NCBI GenBank assembly: GCA_027306525.1
Contig: DAHUZM010000105.1
Span: forward strand, 1 to 54,875
Source: Acidimicrobiaceae bacterium
GTDB lineage: Bacteria > Actinomycetota > Acidimicrobiia > Acidimicrobiales > RAAP-2
DNA length: 54,875 nucleotides
Reading direction: 5' to 3'
Position numbers and translations under genes: made by a program. The notes beneath the pieces are model-generated. The model was not told the DNA's origin, made no database searches, and saw nothing but the letters and a program-made list of their open reading frames with translations. Of this stretch, positions 15,927-23,445 are shown piece by piece; position 1 is the first letter of the stretch, and the number at the start of each line of letters is the position of its first letter.

Positions 15927-17076
15927 CCCGAGAGACCTGCTGAACGCAGCAAAGGCCGCGATCGTCGAGGTCGAGCCAGACGAGGCGGTCACCCGGCTCA
16001 ACTCCTCCATCTTCTTGGACGTCCGGGAGCCAGAGGAGTACGACCAGGGTGCGATTCCTGGCGCCGTCCACCTGCCGCGGGGGAACCTCGAGTTCCAGAT
16101 CGAGGGCCGCGTCCCGACGAAGGACGCGCCGATCGTCGTCTACTGCGCCGGCGGGGTGCGCTCGGCCTTCGCCGCCCAGACGATGCAGGCCCTCGGCTAT
16201 TCCGACGTCTCGTCGCTGATCGGCGGGTTCAACCGCTGGAAGGACGAGGGCCGCCCTTGGTCGACCCCGGCCACGCTCAGCCCCGAGCAGCGCAACCGCT
16301 ACCAGCGCCACCTCCTCCTGCCCGAGGTGGGCGAGGTCGGCCAGCAGAAGCTGCTGGACTCCAAGGTGCTCCTCCTCGGCGCGGGCGGGCTCGGCTCGCC
16401 CGCCGCCCTGTACCTGGCAGCGGCAGGTGTGGGGACCATCGGCATCATCGACATGGACGTCGTCGACGCCTCCAACCTGCAGCGCCAGGTGCTCCACAAC
16501 ATGGATCGGATTGGCGAGCGGAAGGTGGACTCGGCGAAGAAGACGCTCACCGCCATGAACCCCGACGTGAACGTGTCGACCTACGACGTCCGCCTCGGGG
16601 CCGACAACATCTTGGACATCATCGACGGCTACGACGTCATCGTGGACGGCACGGACAACTTCCCGACGCGCTACCTCGTGAACGACGCCTCGCTCTTGAA
16701 GCGGATCCCCGTCGTCCACGGCTCGATCTTCCGCTTCGAGGGCCAGGTGACCGTCTTCGACCCCTACAACGGGCCCTGCTACCGCTGCCTCATCCCCGAG
16801 CCGCCGCCCGCCGAGCTCGCGCCGTCGTGCTCCGAGGCCGGCGTCCTCGGCGTGCTTCCCGGGATCGTCGGCTCGATCCAGGCCCTCGAGGCGCTCAAGA
16901 TGCTGCTTGGCCTGGGCGACCCGCTCGTCGGCCGGTTGCTCGCCTTCGACGCGCTGGAGGAGACCTTCCGGACCTTCAAGGTGCGCCGCGACCCCGAGTG
17001 CCCGGCGTGCGGACCCAACGCGGGCGAGATCGTGATCGCAGAGTACGACGAGCTCTGCATGCCCCACCCCCGCTGA
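15919..17076 (+). CDS. Adenylyltransferase/sulfurtransferase, N-terminal rhodanese fused to MoeB/ThiF domain (MoeZ-like)
   Basis: Residues ~15-115 are a rhodanese domain (FLDVREPEEYDQGAIPGAVHLP) with the persulfide Cys in YCAGGVRS near residue 75. Residues ~120-380 are a ThiF/MoeB E1-like domain: LLLGAGGLGSPAALYL, IDMDVVDASNLQRQ, DGTDNFPTRYLVND, the Zn CxxC pairs CYRC and CPAC, and the APSCSEAGVLG active-site loop. It would adenylate and thiocarboxylate MoaD (and possibly ThiS- or CysO-like carriers). The domain order is reversed relative to mycobacterial MoeZ and eukaryotic MOCS3, where rhodanese is C-terminal. It supplies sulfur for the Moco genes at the left of the window. Confidence 0.9.
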   Translation: MPSPRDLLNAAKAAIVEVEPDEAVTRLNSSIFLDVREPEEYDQGAIPGAVHLPRGNLEFQIEGRVPTKDAPIVVYCAGGVRSAFAAQTMQALGYSDVSSLIGGFNRWKDEGRPWSTPATLSPEQRNRYQRHLLLPEVGEVGQQKLLDSKVLLLGAGGLGSPAALYLAAAGVGTIGIIDMDVVDASNLQRQVLHNMDRIGERKVDSAKKTLTAMNPDVNVSTYDVRLGADNILDIIDGYDVIVDGTDNFPTRYLVNDASLLKRIPVVHGSIFRFEGQVTVFDPYNGPCYRCLIPEPPPAELAPSCSEAGVLGVLPGIVGSIQALEALKMLLGLGDPLVGRLLAFDALEETFRTFKVRRDPECPACGPNAGEIVIAEYDELCMPHPR

Positions 17077-17170
17077 GGCGCAGGAGCACCGAGCGGTCGC
17101 CTGAGGCGCTCGAACGCCCACCGGCGCCCATGCGATGGCCTCACCTCCCCTCGAGGCCGATCGTCCGCCG

Positions 17171-17178
17171 ACGTAACC
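17171..17178 (+). repeat. Left 8-bp target-site duplication ACGTAACC
   Basis: ACGTAACC immediately outside the left inverted repeat; an identical octamer follows the right inverted repeat at 31,233-31,240 in the same orientation. Confidence 0.8.
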
Positions 17179-17201
17179 GGCTCTTCGGATTTGAGCGGGG
17201 T
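17179..17201 (+). repeat. Left terminal inverted repeat (23 bp)
   Basis: It begins GGCTCTTCGGATTTGAGCGG and matches the right end, read on the minus strand, at 22 of 23 positions. Confidence 0.8.
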
Positions 17202-17367
17202 CAGGTGATTCCGACCTCCCGGTGTGCTGGCGAAAATTCCTGCGCCTCGACCGGCACCTTGGGGGCAGGGGTCACGGAACATTCGGCCCGCGGATATGGG
17301 ATACGCAGGCATCGGCGTCACACCGGTCTGCGATCCTTCGTAGACGCATCGATCGAAAGCAGGTCGT

Positions 17368-17571
17368 GTGGAGGAGGAACCAGCATCCGGACCGCCTGGC
17401 GGCATAGCCCTGGGACTCGAGGAAGCGCTCGACCTGTTGGCTGCCCTCGAAGACGCCAGGGACGTCCTCGTCGATACGGACCACCTGTCGGTCCTGGCGC
17501 AGGTGGAGGACCAGATCCAGCGTCTCAGTCGTAAACTTGGCTTCGACCAGGGAGGGCACGATGCCATCTGA
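17368..17571 (+). CDS. Small acidic hypothetical protein
   Basis: A 67-residue acidic, Leu-rich helical protein (LGLEEALDLLAALEDARDVLVDTDHLSVLAQVEDQIQRL) with possible coiled-coil character and no recognised family. The GTG start is followed by an 11-bp overlap with the downstream HTH gene, which suggests a two-gene operon. It is the first gene inside the left end of the island. Function unknown. Confidence 0.5.
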   Translation: MEEEPASGPPGGIALGLEEALDLLAALEDARDVLVDTDHLSVLAQVEDQIQRLSRKLGFDQGGHDAI

Positions 17572-17728
17572 ACTGCTCAGGGCTTCAGAAGCCGCTCGTC
17601 GTCTAGATGTGCCGACCAAGGAGCTGCTGCGACTCATCCAGCAGCGGAAACTGCGCTATGAGATGGTCGACGGGATCGCCCATGTGCCCGTGGACGCGCT
17701 CGAGGAGTATCGAGCAAAAGCCTCCTGA
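17561..17728 (+). CDS. Small excisionase-type HTH DNA-binding protein
   Basis: A 55-residue protein with the helix-turn-helix pattern of the excisionase/HTH_17 family: LLRASEAARRLDVPTKELLRLIQQRKLRYEMVDG, then HVPVDALEEY. The ATG at 17,561 is preceded by GGGAGGG; the track start at 17,537 is upstream of this. Such proteins act as recombination directionality factors or small regulators. Its place near the island end invites the idea of an accessory factor, but no integrase is present. Confidence 0.6.
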   Translation: MPSELLRASEAARRLDVPTKELLRLIQQRKLRYEMVDGIAHVPVDALEEYRAKAS

Positions 17729-17796
17729 GCGATCGGGGCGGCTGCGCACCGGACGCCGGTCGGGAGGCACGGCATGGGGGTGACCTCCGTCACGAT

Positions 17797-18174
17797 TCAG
17801 TCCTCGCCCTCCAGGGCCTGCAGGACGCAGAACTCGTTTCCGTCCGGGTCGACCATCACAACCCAGCTGACGTCGGCCCCTTGACCGACGTCAGCGCGAC
17901 GGGCTCCGAGCGACTCGAGCCGGGCGACCTCCGCGGCCTGTTCCTTGGGCCGCAAGTCGAGATGGAGACGGTTCTTGCCAGCCTTCTCCTCAGGGACGCG
18001 GAGGAACAGGAGATCAGGTGCCACACCGTCTTGGGGACTGCCCATGGGTGGCTCGAGCACGACCTCGTCGTGCTCTTCATGCGTTCTGCGCCATCCGAGT
18101 GCTGCTTGCCAGAAGGTGGCGAGGCGCGAAGGGTCGGTCGTGTCGATGCACATGCACTGGATGCCAAGCGGCAA
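17797..18174 (-). CDS. VOC-superfamily (glyoxalase-like) protein
   Basis: A 125-residue single-domain glyoxalase/bleomycin-resistance-fold protein: DTTDPSRLATFWQAALGWRR at the N terminus, KNRLHLDLRP in the middle (the metal-ligand His strand) and MVDPDGNEFCVLQ at the end (the typical DPdGNeF signature). Members bind or isomerise small molecules with a divalent metal; the substrate is unknown. The TTG at 18,174 gives the family's normal N terminus; ATG 18,153 is an alternative. Confidence 0.8.
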   Translation of the reverse strand: MPLGIQCMCIDTTDPSRLATFWQAALGWRRTHEEHDEVVLEPPMGSPQDGVAPDLLFLRVPEEKAGKNRLHLDLRPKEQAAEVARLESLGARRADVGQGADVSWVVMVDPDGNEFCVLQALEGED

Positions 18175-18257
18175 GTTCTGGCTGTCCCACTATCACGGCC
18201 GTGGCTATGCGCCGCGTGCCCTCTACCGCCGGATCCGGGCGACCGCGAAGTGGGTGC

Positions 18258-18587
18258 TCAGCGGCCGCAGTCAACGGCGACTTCGAGCGCCTCGCAAAGC
18301 TGCCGCATCCTGACGTCGGCGAGGCGCCCGATCCGTTCGGTGAGCACGCCGATGGCGACGCTCTCGATGGAGTCCAAGTTGGCCACGCAGTGCCGTGGCA
18401 CAGGGTCGTCGCCTGGTTCGAGGACGACCTCACTGGGCAGGCCACGGATCGTCGTGGTGCACGGAGCGATGACCGCCCGCCGTAGGCGAGGAATGGCGGC
18501 GTCACGCGACAACACAACCACCGGCCTGCGGCCAATGTCCGGAAGCTCACACCACCAGACGTCGCCCCGCGCGGGCAACGAGCTCAT
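18258..18587 (-). CDS. MazF/PemK-family endoribonuclease toxin
   Basis: A 109-residue PemK/MazF-like toxin: [23 protein letters not shown] (the strand carrying the conserved RGD-W motif), [17 protein letters not shown] (the Thr-rich active-site strand) and [11 protein letters not shown]. MazF toxins cleave mRNA at short motifs. The ATG overlaps the antitoxin stop by 4 bp (ATGA), so it is the second gene of a TA operon. It lies within the transposon-like island. Confidence 0.88.
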   Translation of the reverse strand: MSSLPARGDVWWCELPDIGRRPVVVLSRDAAIPRLRRAVIAPCTTTIRGLPSEVVLEPGDDPVPRHCVANLDSIESVAIGVLTERIGRLADVRMRQLCEALEVAVDCGR

Positions 18588-18820
18588 GACGCGGCTGCCG
18601 CGGCTCGGAACGATGCGAGATCACCCCACTCGTCGTCTTCGTCAAGCGGATGGTCGTCGTACGAGCCGTACGCTGCGTCGACTTCGGCGGCACGGTGTCG
18701 AGCGAGGAAGGCCGCCAAGGCGTCGTCGACAAGTGCTGAATCCGGCACGCCCGCTTTCACCCCCCGCGCCTGCTCGAGAAGTTGCTGGTCCACGGTGGTG
18801 CTGATCCTCACGCGGGGCAT
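18584..18820 (-). CDS. Antitoxin of MazEF-type module
   Basis: The 78-residue protein begins [19 protein letters not shown], a ribbon-helix-helix-like DNA-binding N terminus. It ends with an acidic segment ([21 protein letters not shown]) of the kind that neutralises a MazF dimer. I reject the track's 100-aa start; the ATG at 18,820 lies 6 nt after a TATAGT box and therefore appears leaderless. It is translationally coupled to the toxin. Confidence 0.82.
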   Translation of the reverse strand: MPRVRISTTVDQQLLEQARGVKAGVPDSALVDDALAAFLARHRAAEVDAAYGSYDDHPLDEDDEWGDLASFRAAAAAS

Positions 18821-18838
18821 GCCATAACTATAGCATGC
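18817..18838. promoter_or_regulatory. Promoter/operator of the MazEF-type module
   Basis: Two GCATGC palindromes (18,817-18,822 and 18,833-18,838) flank the -10 box TATAGT (minus strand, 18,832-18,827). The antitoxin ATG lies 6 nt from the box. Palindromes bracketing the -10 suit TA autoregulation (inference). Confidence 0.5.
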
Positions 18839-19126
18839 GTGTGCCACGACTAGCGCGATCCTCCGCGGTTCCCTGACCCCTACCAACGCCGGCGTTGTCG
18901 GCCTGGACTCGCCCGAAACGCCGGCCTTGGGACGCGCTCGGCGCTGCCGGTGTGGGAGCGATCTGTCGCGACCTGGGTGGGACGGTCCGCACTCCGAGCC
19001 GTCGATATGGCCGGCCGAGCGGCCTCAGGGCCGACACTTCTGTGCGGTCAATCTGGGCAGGGATCGGCATTTGAGCAACGCAACGGGTTCGGCCCTACCG
19101 GTCCCTGGCCGTTGGCGAGATCGAGC
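18839..19126. other. Intergenic region without a supported gene
   Basis: About 290 bp between the TA promoter and the end of the ABC permease gene. ORFs such as 18,828-19,070 (minus) show no domain, Shine-Dalgarno or codon pattern that supports them. Confidence 0.4.
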
Positions 19127-20362
19127 TCAGTCGGAACCTCGGTGCGCGAGGATCGCGGCGCGGCCCGTGCTGCTCGAAACGCGGGCCTCCCCGCCGATCA
19201 GACGTGGCGTCTCAGCGCCGCCGCGCGTTTCCGCAACAGAGCTGGCTGCCTCGCCGCGGGAAACATCCGCTCGAGCGGATCGCGCCTTGCGGGACGGGCG
19301 CTGGTCCCGGAGGACGAGCCACCAAATGCAGGCGCCCACGAGGACGAGGGCGAGGGCAACGAAGATTGCCGTCTCATACCACTGGAAGGGCCAGTAGCGG
19401 CTGGCGGGTTGATAGGTGAGGATGTCGCGCAGGTGCAGGTGTCGAGCACACGCGTTGAAGGCCTGGGCGAAGGTTCCCGCCGTGCCCTCCCTGCCACCGG
19501 GAAGGTGGACGCCAGGGCAGCTGCCAACGGCAGGGATCGAGACGGCACCGCCGTTTGAGATATGGAGACCGAGCGCCCCGTTCTGGCCGATCCCGCCGTT
19601 CTCGCCGACGATCCGCCCGTTGCCGGCAATCGTCTGGCTCGAAAGAACCCAGCTGCCCGGAGGTCCGGTCCCCGATCCGCCGCTGTTCGGATTTGCGCCC
19701 GCCATGGTGAGCGGCGTCACGATCCGACGCGGGCTCGAGAGAACGGGCCGAACCCAGTAGGTCGCGGCGAGCCGGGCACCGAGGAAGCCGACGAGGGTGA
19801 GCGCCATCGCGGGGATCGTTCGGCGGATGAGCACTCCGAGCCCCACGCCGAGAGCGAAGCCGAAGGCGGCGTAGCCGACGGGGGTGATCCCGCGGACACC
19901 GAACATCGCCGGGGAAAGGCGGTTGAGGTTGAGCCGGTCGATCGGAGCGAACCACCAGGTGACCAACAAGCTGAGGATCCCGGCGGCAGCCATGGCGACC
20001 AGGCCGACGAGCGCGAGCCTGGTACAAAGCCAGCGCAGGCGACTGACGCTCTGGGTCCACACGAGTCGGAAGGTTCCGGTCTCGATCTCGCGAGCGACGA
20101 GGGGCGCGCCGAAGAAGACGCCGATGAGTGCCGGTGCGACGAGCACCACCGGAGGAAGCGACGCCTGCAGAAAGTGATCGCTTTTGAGGAAGGCGGTCGT
20201 CGCCGTCGAGCAGTCGTGGAGACTCCCACAGGACGCGACCGTCGTCCGGTAGAGGTCGTGCAGTTGCCTTCCGGTGACGAGGACCGTCACGGCCAAGGCT
20301 GCCAGGAGGCCGACGACGATTGCACCTTGCAGGCGGAACTGTCGCAACGCGAGGCGGATCAC
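19127..20362 (-). CDS. ABC-2 type transporter permease
   Basis: The 411-residue membrane protein has hydrophobic segments near residues 12-30, 72-92, 112-135, 160-180, 185-205 and 335-355. The ABC-2 feature FFGAPLVAREIETGTFRLVWTQSVSR lies on the first cytoplasmic loop. A Gly-rich extracytoplasmic loop (about 210-330) is unusually long. It is the third gene of a GntR-ATPase-permease operon and overlaps the ATPase stop. This organisation resembles the YtrA-regulated exporters of Firmicutes and Actinobacteria that respond to cell-wall antibiotics; the substrate is not visible. Confidence 0.82.
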   Translation of the reverse strand: MIRLALRQFRLQGAIVVGLLAALAVTVLVTGRQLHDLYRTTVASCGSLHDCSTATTAFLKSDHFLQASLPPVVLVAPALIGVFFGAPLVAREIETGTFRLVWTQSVSRLRWLCTRLALVGLVAMAAAGILSLLVTWWFAPIDRLNLNRLSPAMFGVRGITPVGYAAFGFALGVGLGVLIRRTIPAMALTLVGFLGARLAATYWVRPVLSSPRRIVTPLTMAGANPNSGGSGTGPPGSWVLSSQTIAGNGRIVGENGGIGQNGALGLHISNGGAVSIPAVGSCPGVHLPGGREGTAGTFAQAFNACARHLHLRDILTYQPASRYWPFQWYETAIFVALALVLVGACIWWLVLRDQRPSRKARSARADVSRGEAASSVAETRGGAETPRLIGGEARVSSSTGRAAILAHRGSD

Positions 20363-21252
20363 GGTCCCACCGCAGTCAGCTCTGGCCGGCTGGCGCGTGC
20401 TTGGGCGCGCGTCATGTAGGCGAGCACGAGGTCCTCGAGATTCAGTTGTTCCACCGCCCAGGACGGATCGAGGATTGCCTCTTCGGTCCTCACCACAAGC
20501 GTGCTCTGTCGGTCGGTGTGGCTCATGGTGACGACCTCCTCGTCTGCCGGAAGCGAACGCGGATCACGTCGTGGCCCGATCAGGCGTCGATGGGTGGCGA
20601 GCAAGGTGTCGATCGGACCTGCAACCTGTATGCGTGAGCCGGCGAGGACCACGACGTAGTCGCACACCCGCTCGAGGTCGGCGACGAGGTGTGACGAGAG
20701 CAGGACGGTGACGCCGGCCTCGGCGACGATCTCCATCAGCCCCTCGAGGAACTCGCGCCGGGCAAGCGGGTCCAGGCTCGCGACGGGCTCGTCGAGGATC
20801 AGCAGTTCCGGCCGCTTGGCGATCGCGAGCGTCAGGGCCAGCTGTGCGCGCTGACCCCCAGAGAGACTCCCCGCGTGCTGGTGAGGTTCGAGACCGAGGC
20901 GTTGGACGCGTTGGTCGGCGAAGGGCCCGTCCCACGTCGGGTTGAGCCATGCACCGAGGCGCAGGTGATCCGCGATCGAGAACGATGCGTAGGTTGGAGC
21001 TTCCTGCGCCACGAATCCGACGCGACGCAGTTGAGCGGGGCTCTCGGCGGGACGGCGGCCGAGCACCTCGATCGTGCCTGCGCTCGGCGCGAGCAGCCCG
21101 GCTGCCAGCTGCAACAGCGTGGACTTGCCAGCACCGTTCGGCCCCACAAGTCCGACGACGTGGCCGGTCGGGATGGCGAGCGTGCACTCCGACAGGGCCC
21201 AGCGCCGGCCAAAGCGCCGGCCGAGCGCGTGGGCCTCAATGGCAGTCGTCAC
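20359..21252 (-). CDS. ABC transporter ATP-binding protein
   Basis: The 297-residue ATPase has Walker A GLVGPNGAGKST near 35, Q-loop VGFVAQEAPTY, signature LSGGQRAQLALTLAI, Walker B LLILDEPVASLDP and the H-loop VLLSSHL. It powers the adjacent ABC-2 permease. GTG 21,252 overlaps the GntR regulator's stop (GTGA); the track's 328-aa start lies inside that gene. Confidence 0.9.
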   Translation of the reverse strand: MTTAIEAHALGRRFGRRWALSECTLAIPTGHVVGLVGPNGAGKSTLLQLAAGLLAPSAGTIEVLGRRPAESPAQLRRVGFVAQEAPTYASFSIADHLRLGAWLNPTWDGPFADQRVQRLGLEPHQHAGSLSGGQRAQLALTLAIAKRPELLILDEPVASLDPLARREFLEGLMEIVAEAGVTVLLSSHLVADLERVCDYVVVLAGSRIQVAGPIDTLLATHRRLIGPRRDPRSLPADEEVVTMSHTDRQSTLVVRTEEAILDPSWAVEQLNLEDLVLAYMTRAQARASRPELTAVGP

Positions 21253-21638
21253 GCGACGCCCTCCGTGGTCGAGCGGAAGGTGTCCCGGTAGAGGGCCTCG
21301 ATGCTTTCGTCGTCGAGCCCGGCCCGCCGCGCCTTCGCGAACCAACGACGCAGGTCCTGGCGCAGGCCGGCATGTGCTGCGAGCGAAGCGTCGCTCAACG
21401 TGGCGGTGATGAAGGTGCCGATGCCTGGGCGCGCCGCCGCAAGGCCACGTAGCTCGAGCTCCTTGTATGCCTTGAGCACCGTGTTGGGATTGATCGCCAA
21501 TGAGCCGACTGCCTCCTTCACCGTCGGGAGCTGGTCTCCCTCGCGCAGCAGGCCCAGTCGGAGCGCATGTCGCACCTGCTGGACGATCTGCAGGTACGGC
21601 GAAACCCCAGAGGTGGAGTCCAGGTGGAACTCGATCAT
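21249..21638 (-). CDS. GntR-family transcriptional regulator (YtrA subfamily)
   Basis: The 129-residue regulator has an N-terminal winged helix (SPYLQIVQQVRHALRLGLLREGDQLPTVKE, then NPNTVLKAYKELELRG) and only a short C-terminal helical dimerisation tail, diagnostic of the YtrA subfamily. It heads the operon with the ABC ATPase and permease and so probably autoregulates exporter expression through the palindrome just upstream. Confidence 0.88.
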   Translation of the reverse strand: MIEFHLDSTSGVSPYLQIVQQVRHALRLGLLREGDQLPTVKEAVGSLAINPNTVLKAYKELELRGLAAARPGIGTFITATLSDASLAAHAGLRQDLRRWFAKARRAGLDDESIEALYRDTFRSTTEGVA

Positions 21639-21658
21639 GAGGACTCGCTTTCTCTATC

Positions 21659-21668
21659 TACCTAGGTA
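21659..21668. promoter_or_regulatory. Palindromic operator candidate upstream of gntR
   Basis: Perfect 10-bp palindrome TACCTAGGTA located 21 bp upstream of the GntR ATG, in the expected promoter region. Autoregulation is inferred. Confidence 0.45.
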
Positions 21669-22043
21669 ACTTTACGGCTAAGTAGCCGCCGGAGCAAGCC
21701 TGGCCATGCGCCGAGCGAAGCGTTGCCAACCTGGCGCGACGGTGACTGGGAGTGCGCTCTCCGGGACCGGTCACACCGAGCGGACGGGCGCTCTATACGG
21801 GGAAGCAGAACTCGCGAGCCGGTGCGCCCGGCAGGTGGACATAGCGCGTCGTCTGGCCCGCCAGGAGGCGCTCGCCGAATCGGCGTTCGGGTCGGGGGTG
21901 TCTGCATGCCGAACAGCGCCCAGAATGCGCGCCCCCTATCCGCGTGCGTCTGACGCCGCGCGGGTGTGGCCTACCGCCGGCTTGGCGCGCGTCGACGGGG
22001 GCTCGACGAAACGGGCGAGGCGGCGGTGCGAGACTGCCCGTCG
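21669..22043. other. Intergenic region without a supported gene (375 bp)
   Basis: It lies between the gntR operator and the NUDIX gene. The overlapping small ORFs (for example 21,706-22,047 plus) have no recognisable domain and compete with each other. Confidence 0.4.
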
Positions 22044-22622
22044 ATGACCGCATCTTGGGAGCTCCTCGGTCAACGCCCGGGCCCGATCGGCTACCTGAGC
22101 GTTGTCACCAACACGTACCGGCTGCCTGACGGCTCGGTCGCCGACTGGGACATCCTGGCGGCACCCGACTCGGTGGCGGTTCTCGCGCTCACCGGAGACG
22201 ACCAGGTGGTGCTCGCACGCCAGTACCGGCCTGGTCCCGATGCCGTGCTGGACGAGCTCCCGGGCGGCATGATCGACGCCGGAGAGTCGCCGCGAGATGC
22301 AGCCGTGCGTGAGCTGCGTGAAGAGACCGGTTACCGGGGCGACGTCTCGATTGTCGGGTACACCTTTGTGGCCGCCAACTCGACGAGACGGAGTTGGGTC
22401 TCGATCGCTACCGGATGCGTGTGGGTGGCCCACCCGGAGACCGAGCCGTCCGAGTTCTGTGAGCCCGTTCTCGTGTCGCTGGCCGAGTTCCGCACGCTCT
22501 TGCGATCAGGACAGATGACCGACGTCGGTCTCGCGTACATGGCCCTCGAGTCGATGGGTCTCTTCGGCCAGGGGCACGAGGCCGAGGATCTCGGTCCGAG
22601 CAGCATCCCCTATCAGCGGTAG
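22044..22622 (+). CDS. NUDIX hydrolase (ADP-ribose pyrophosphatase-like)
   Basis: The 192-residue protein has a complete Nudix box, GGMIDAGESPRDAAVRELREETG (residues about 73-95), with G(x5)E(x7)REUxEExG spacing. It is preceded by the strand VVLARQYRPGPDAVLDELP typical of ADP-sugar pyrophosphatases. It would hydrolyse a nucleoside diphosphate linked to another moiety. I start it at ATG 22,044; the track's extra N terminus is not family-like. Confidence 0.85.
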   Translation: MTASWELLGQRPGPIGYLSVVTNTYRLPDGSVADWDILAAPDSVAVLALTGDDQVVLARQYRPGPDAVLDELPGGMIDAGESPRDAAVRELREETGYRGDVSIVGYTFVAANSTRRSWVSIATGCVWVAHPETEPSEFCEPVLVSLAEFRTLLRSGQMTDVGLAYMALESMGLFGQGHEAEDLGPSSIPYQR

Positions 22623-22714
22623 CCAACTCGAGGGAGGCCCGCGCCTGTCGTCGGCACGTCGGCACGTCGGCTGCAATCAACCTGCCCCCGACGCCGGGGA
22701 TCGCACAGCTCCGG

Positions 22715-23155
22715 TTATGCCGGTGGATGCGCGACGTAGGCCGTCTTTTCGTCCCCAGAGAAGCCGCAAGCGCGATAGAAGACGTGAGTCGCCGGCTTGC
22801 GGGAACCAGCGAGGAGCATGGCCTTGTAACAACCAGCGTCCCATGCCGCCTGGAGGGTTCCGGCCATGATCTGCTTGCCGAGGCCCTTGCCGCGACGGCT
22901 CTCTTCAACGACGACGTTCTCGATGACGGCGTAGGGCGACGCTGACCTGGTCATGTTGGGGATGATGTTCAGGTAGGTCGTGGCGACGACGGCGCCATCT
23001 TCCTCGAGCACGAACAGATGGAGGCCTCTTGCCGCGAGGATCTGTTCGAAAACTTCCGCAACCGAGCCGTTCTGCACCACCGGGTCTGCTGGCTGCAGCT
23101 GACGGTAGAGCGATAGGACGGCGTCGAGATCGCCGCGTCGTGCTTCACGGAACAT
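22715..23155 (-). CDS. GNAT-family N-acetyltransferase
   Basis: A 146-residue single GNAT domain: MFREARRGDLDAVLSLYRQL at the N terminus, IENVVVEESRRGKGLGKQIM with the acetyl-CoA-binding R/Q-x-x-G-x-G/A loop near 85, then CYKAMLLAGSRKPATHVFYRACGF. The substrate is unknown. ATG 23,155 gives the canonical start; an extension to 23,215 is possible but not family-like. Confidence 0.84.
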   Translation of the reverse strand: MFREARRGDLDAVLSLYRQLQPADPVVQNGSVAEVFEQILAARGLHLFVLEEDGAVVATTYLNIIPNMTRSASPYAVIENVVVEESRRGKGLGKQIMAGTLQAAWDAGCYKAMLLAGSRKPATHVFYRACGFSGDEKTAYVAHPPA

Positions 23156-23445
23156 GGCAAACGCTACCAACAGCGGGACGAATGGAGACGATTGTGGACG
23201 ATCACGAATCGGCACAGCCCCCCTCTCGCGGACAGCCGCGTCTCACGGAATGCAGCTCCAGATCGACGTCGCGCGTATCACTGTCCCGTATCCGCACTCG
23301 ACGAATGGGGCGGCACCTGCCCCCGATCGCCGGATCCCGGTCGTCGTCAGTGCTGGCCCTTCTTTCAGGGGATCGGTCCAGCGGGCGTAGCCATGTCGAA
23401 CCGCGCGATCGTCCCGAAGAAACCCGTCACAGCGACGACTGGGCT
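23156..23445. other. Intergenic region without a supported gene (290 bp)
   Basis: It lies between the GNAT gene and the 3' end of hipA. I see no hairpin, box or coding signal I can support. Confidence 0.35.

Noticed and set aside
15193-17121. 642-aa minus-strand ORF
   Set aside because: Only the distal 205 residues (from ATG 15,810) are the nitroreductase; the upstream part is antisense to moeZ.
17180-17201. Possible tRNA 3' end (GCTCAAATCC resembles a T-loop)
   Set aside because: No acceptor stem or other arms; the same sequence at 31,210 in inverse orientation with an 8-bp duplication shows that it is a transposon end.
21706-22047. 113-aa plus-strand ORF upstream of the NUDIX gene
   Set aside because: No domain, competing ORFs on both strands, and it overlaps the NUDIX start.
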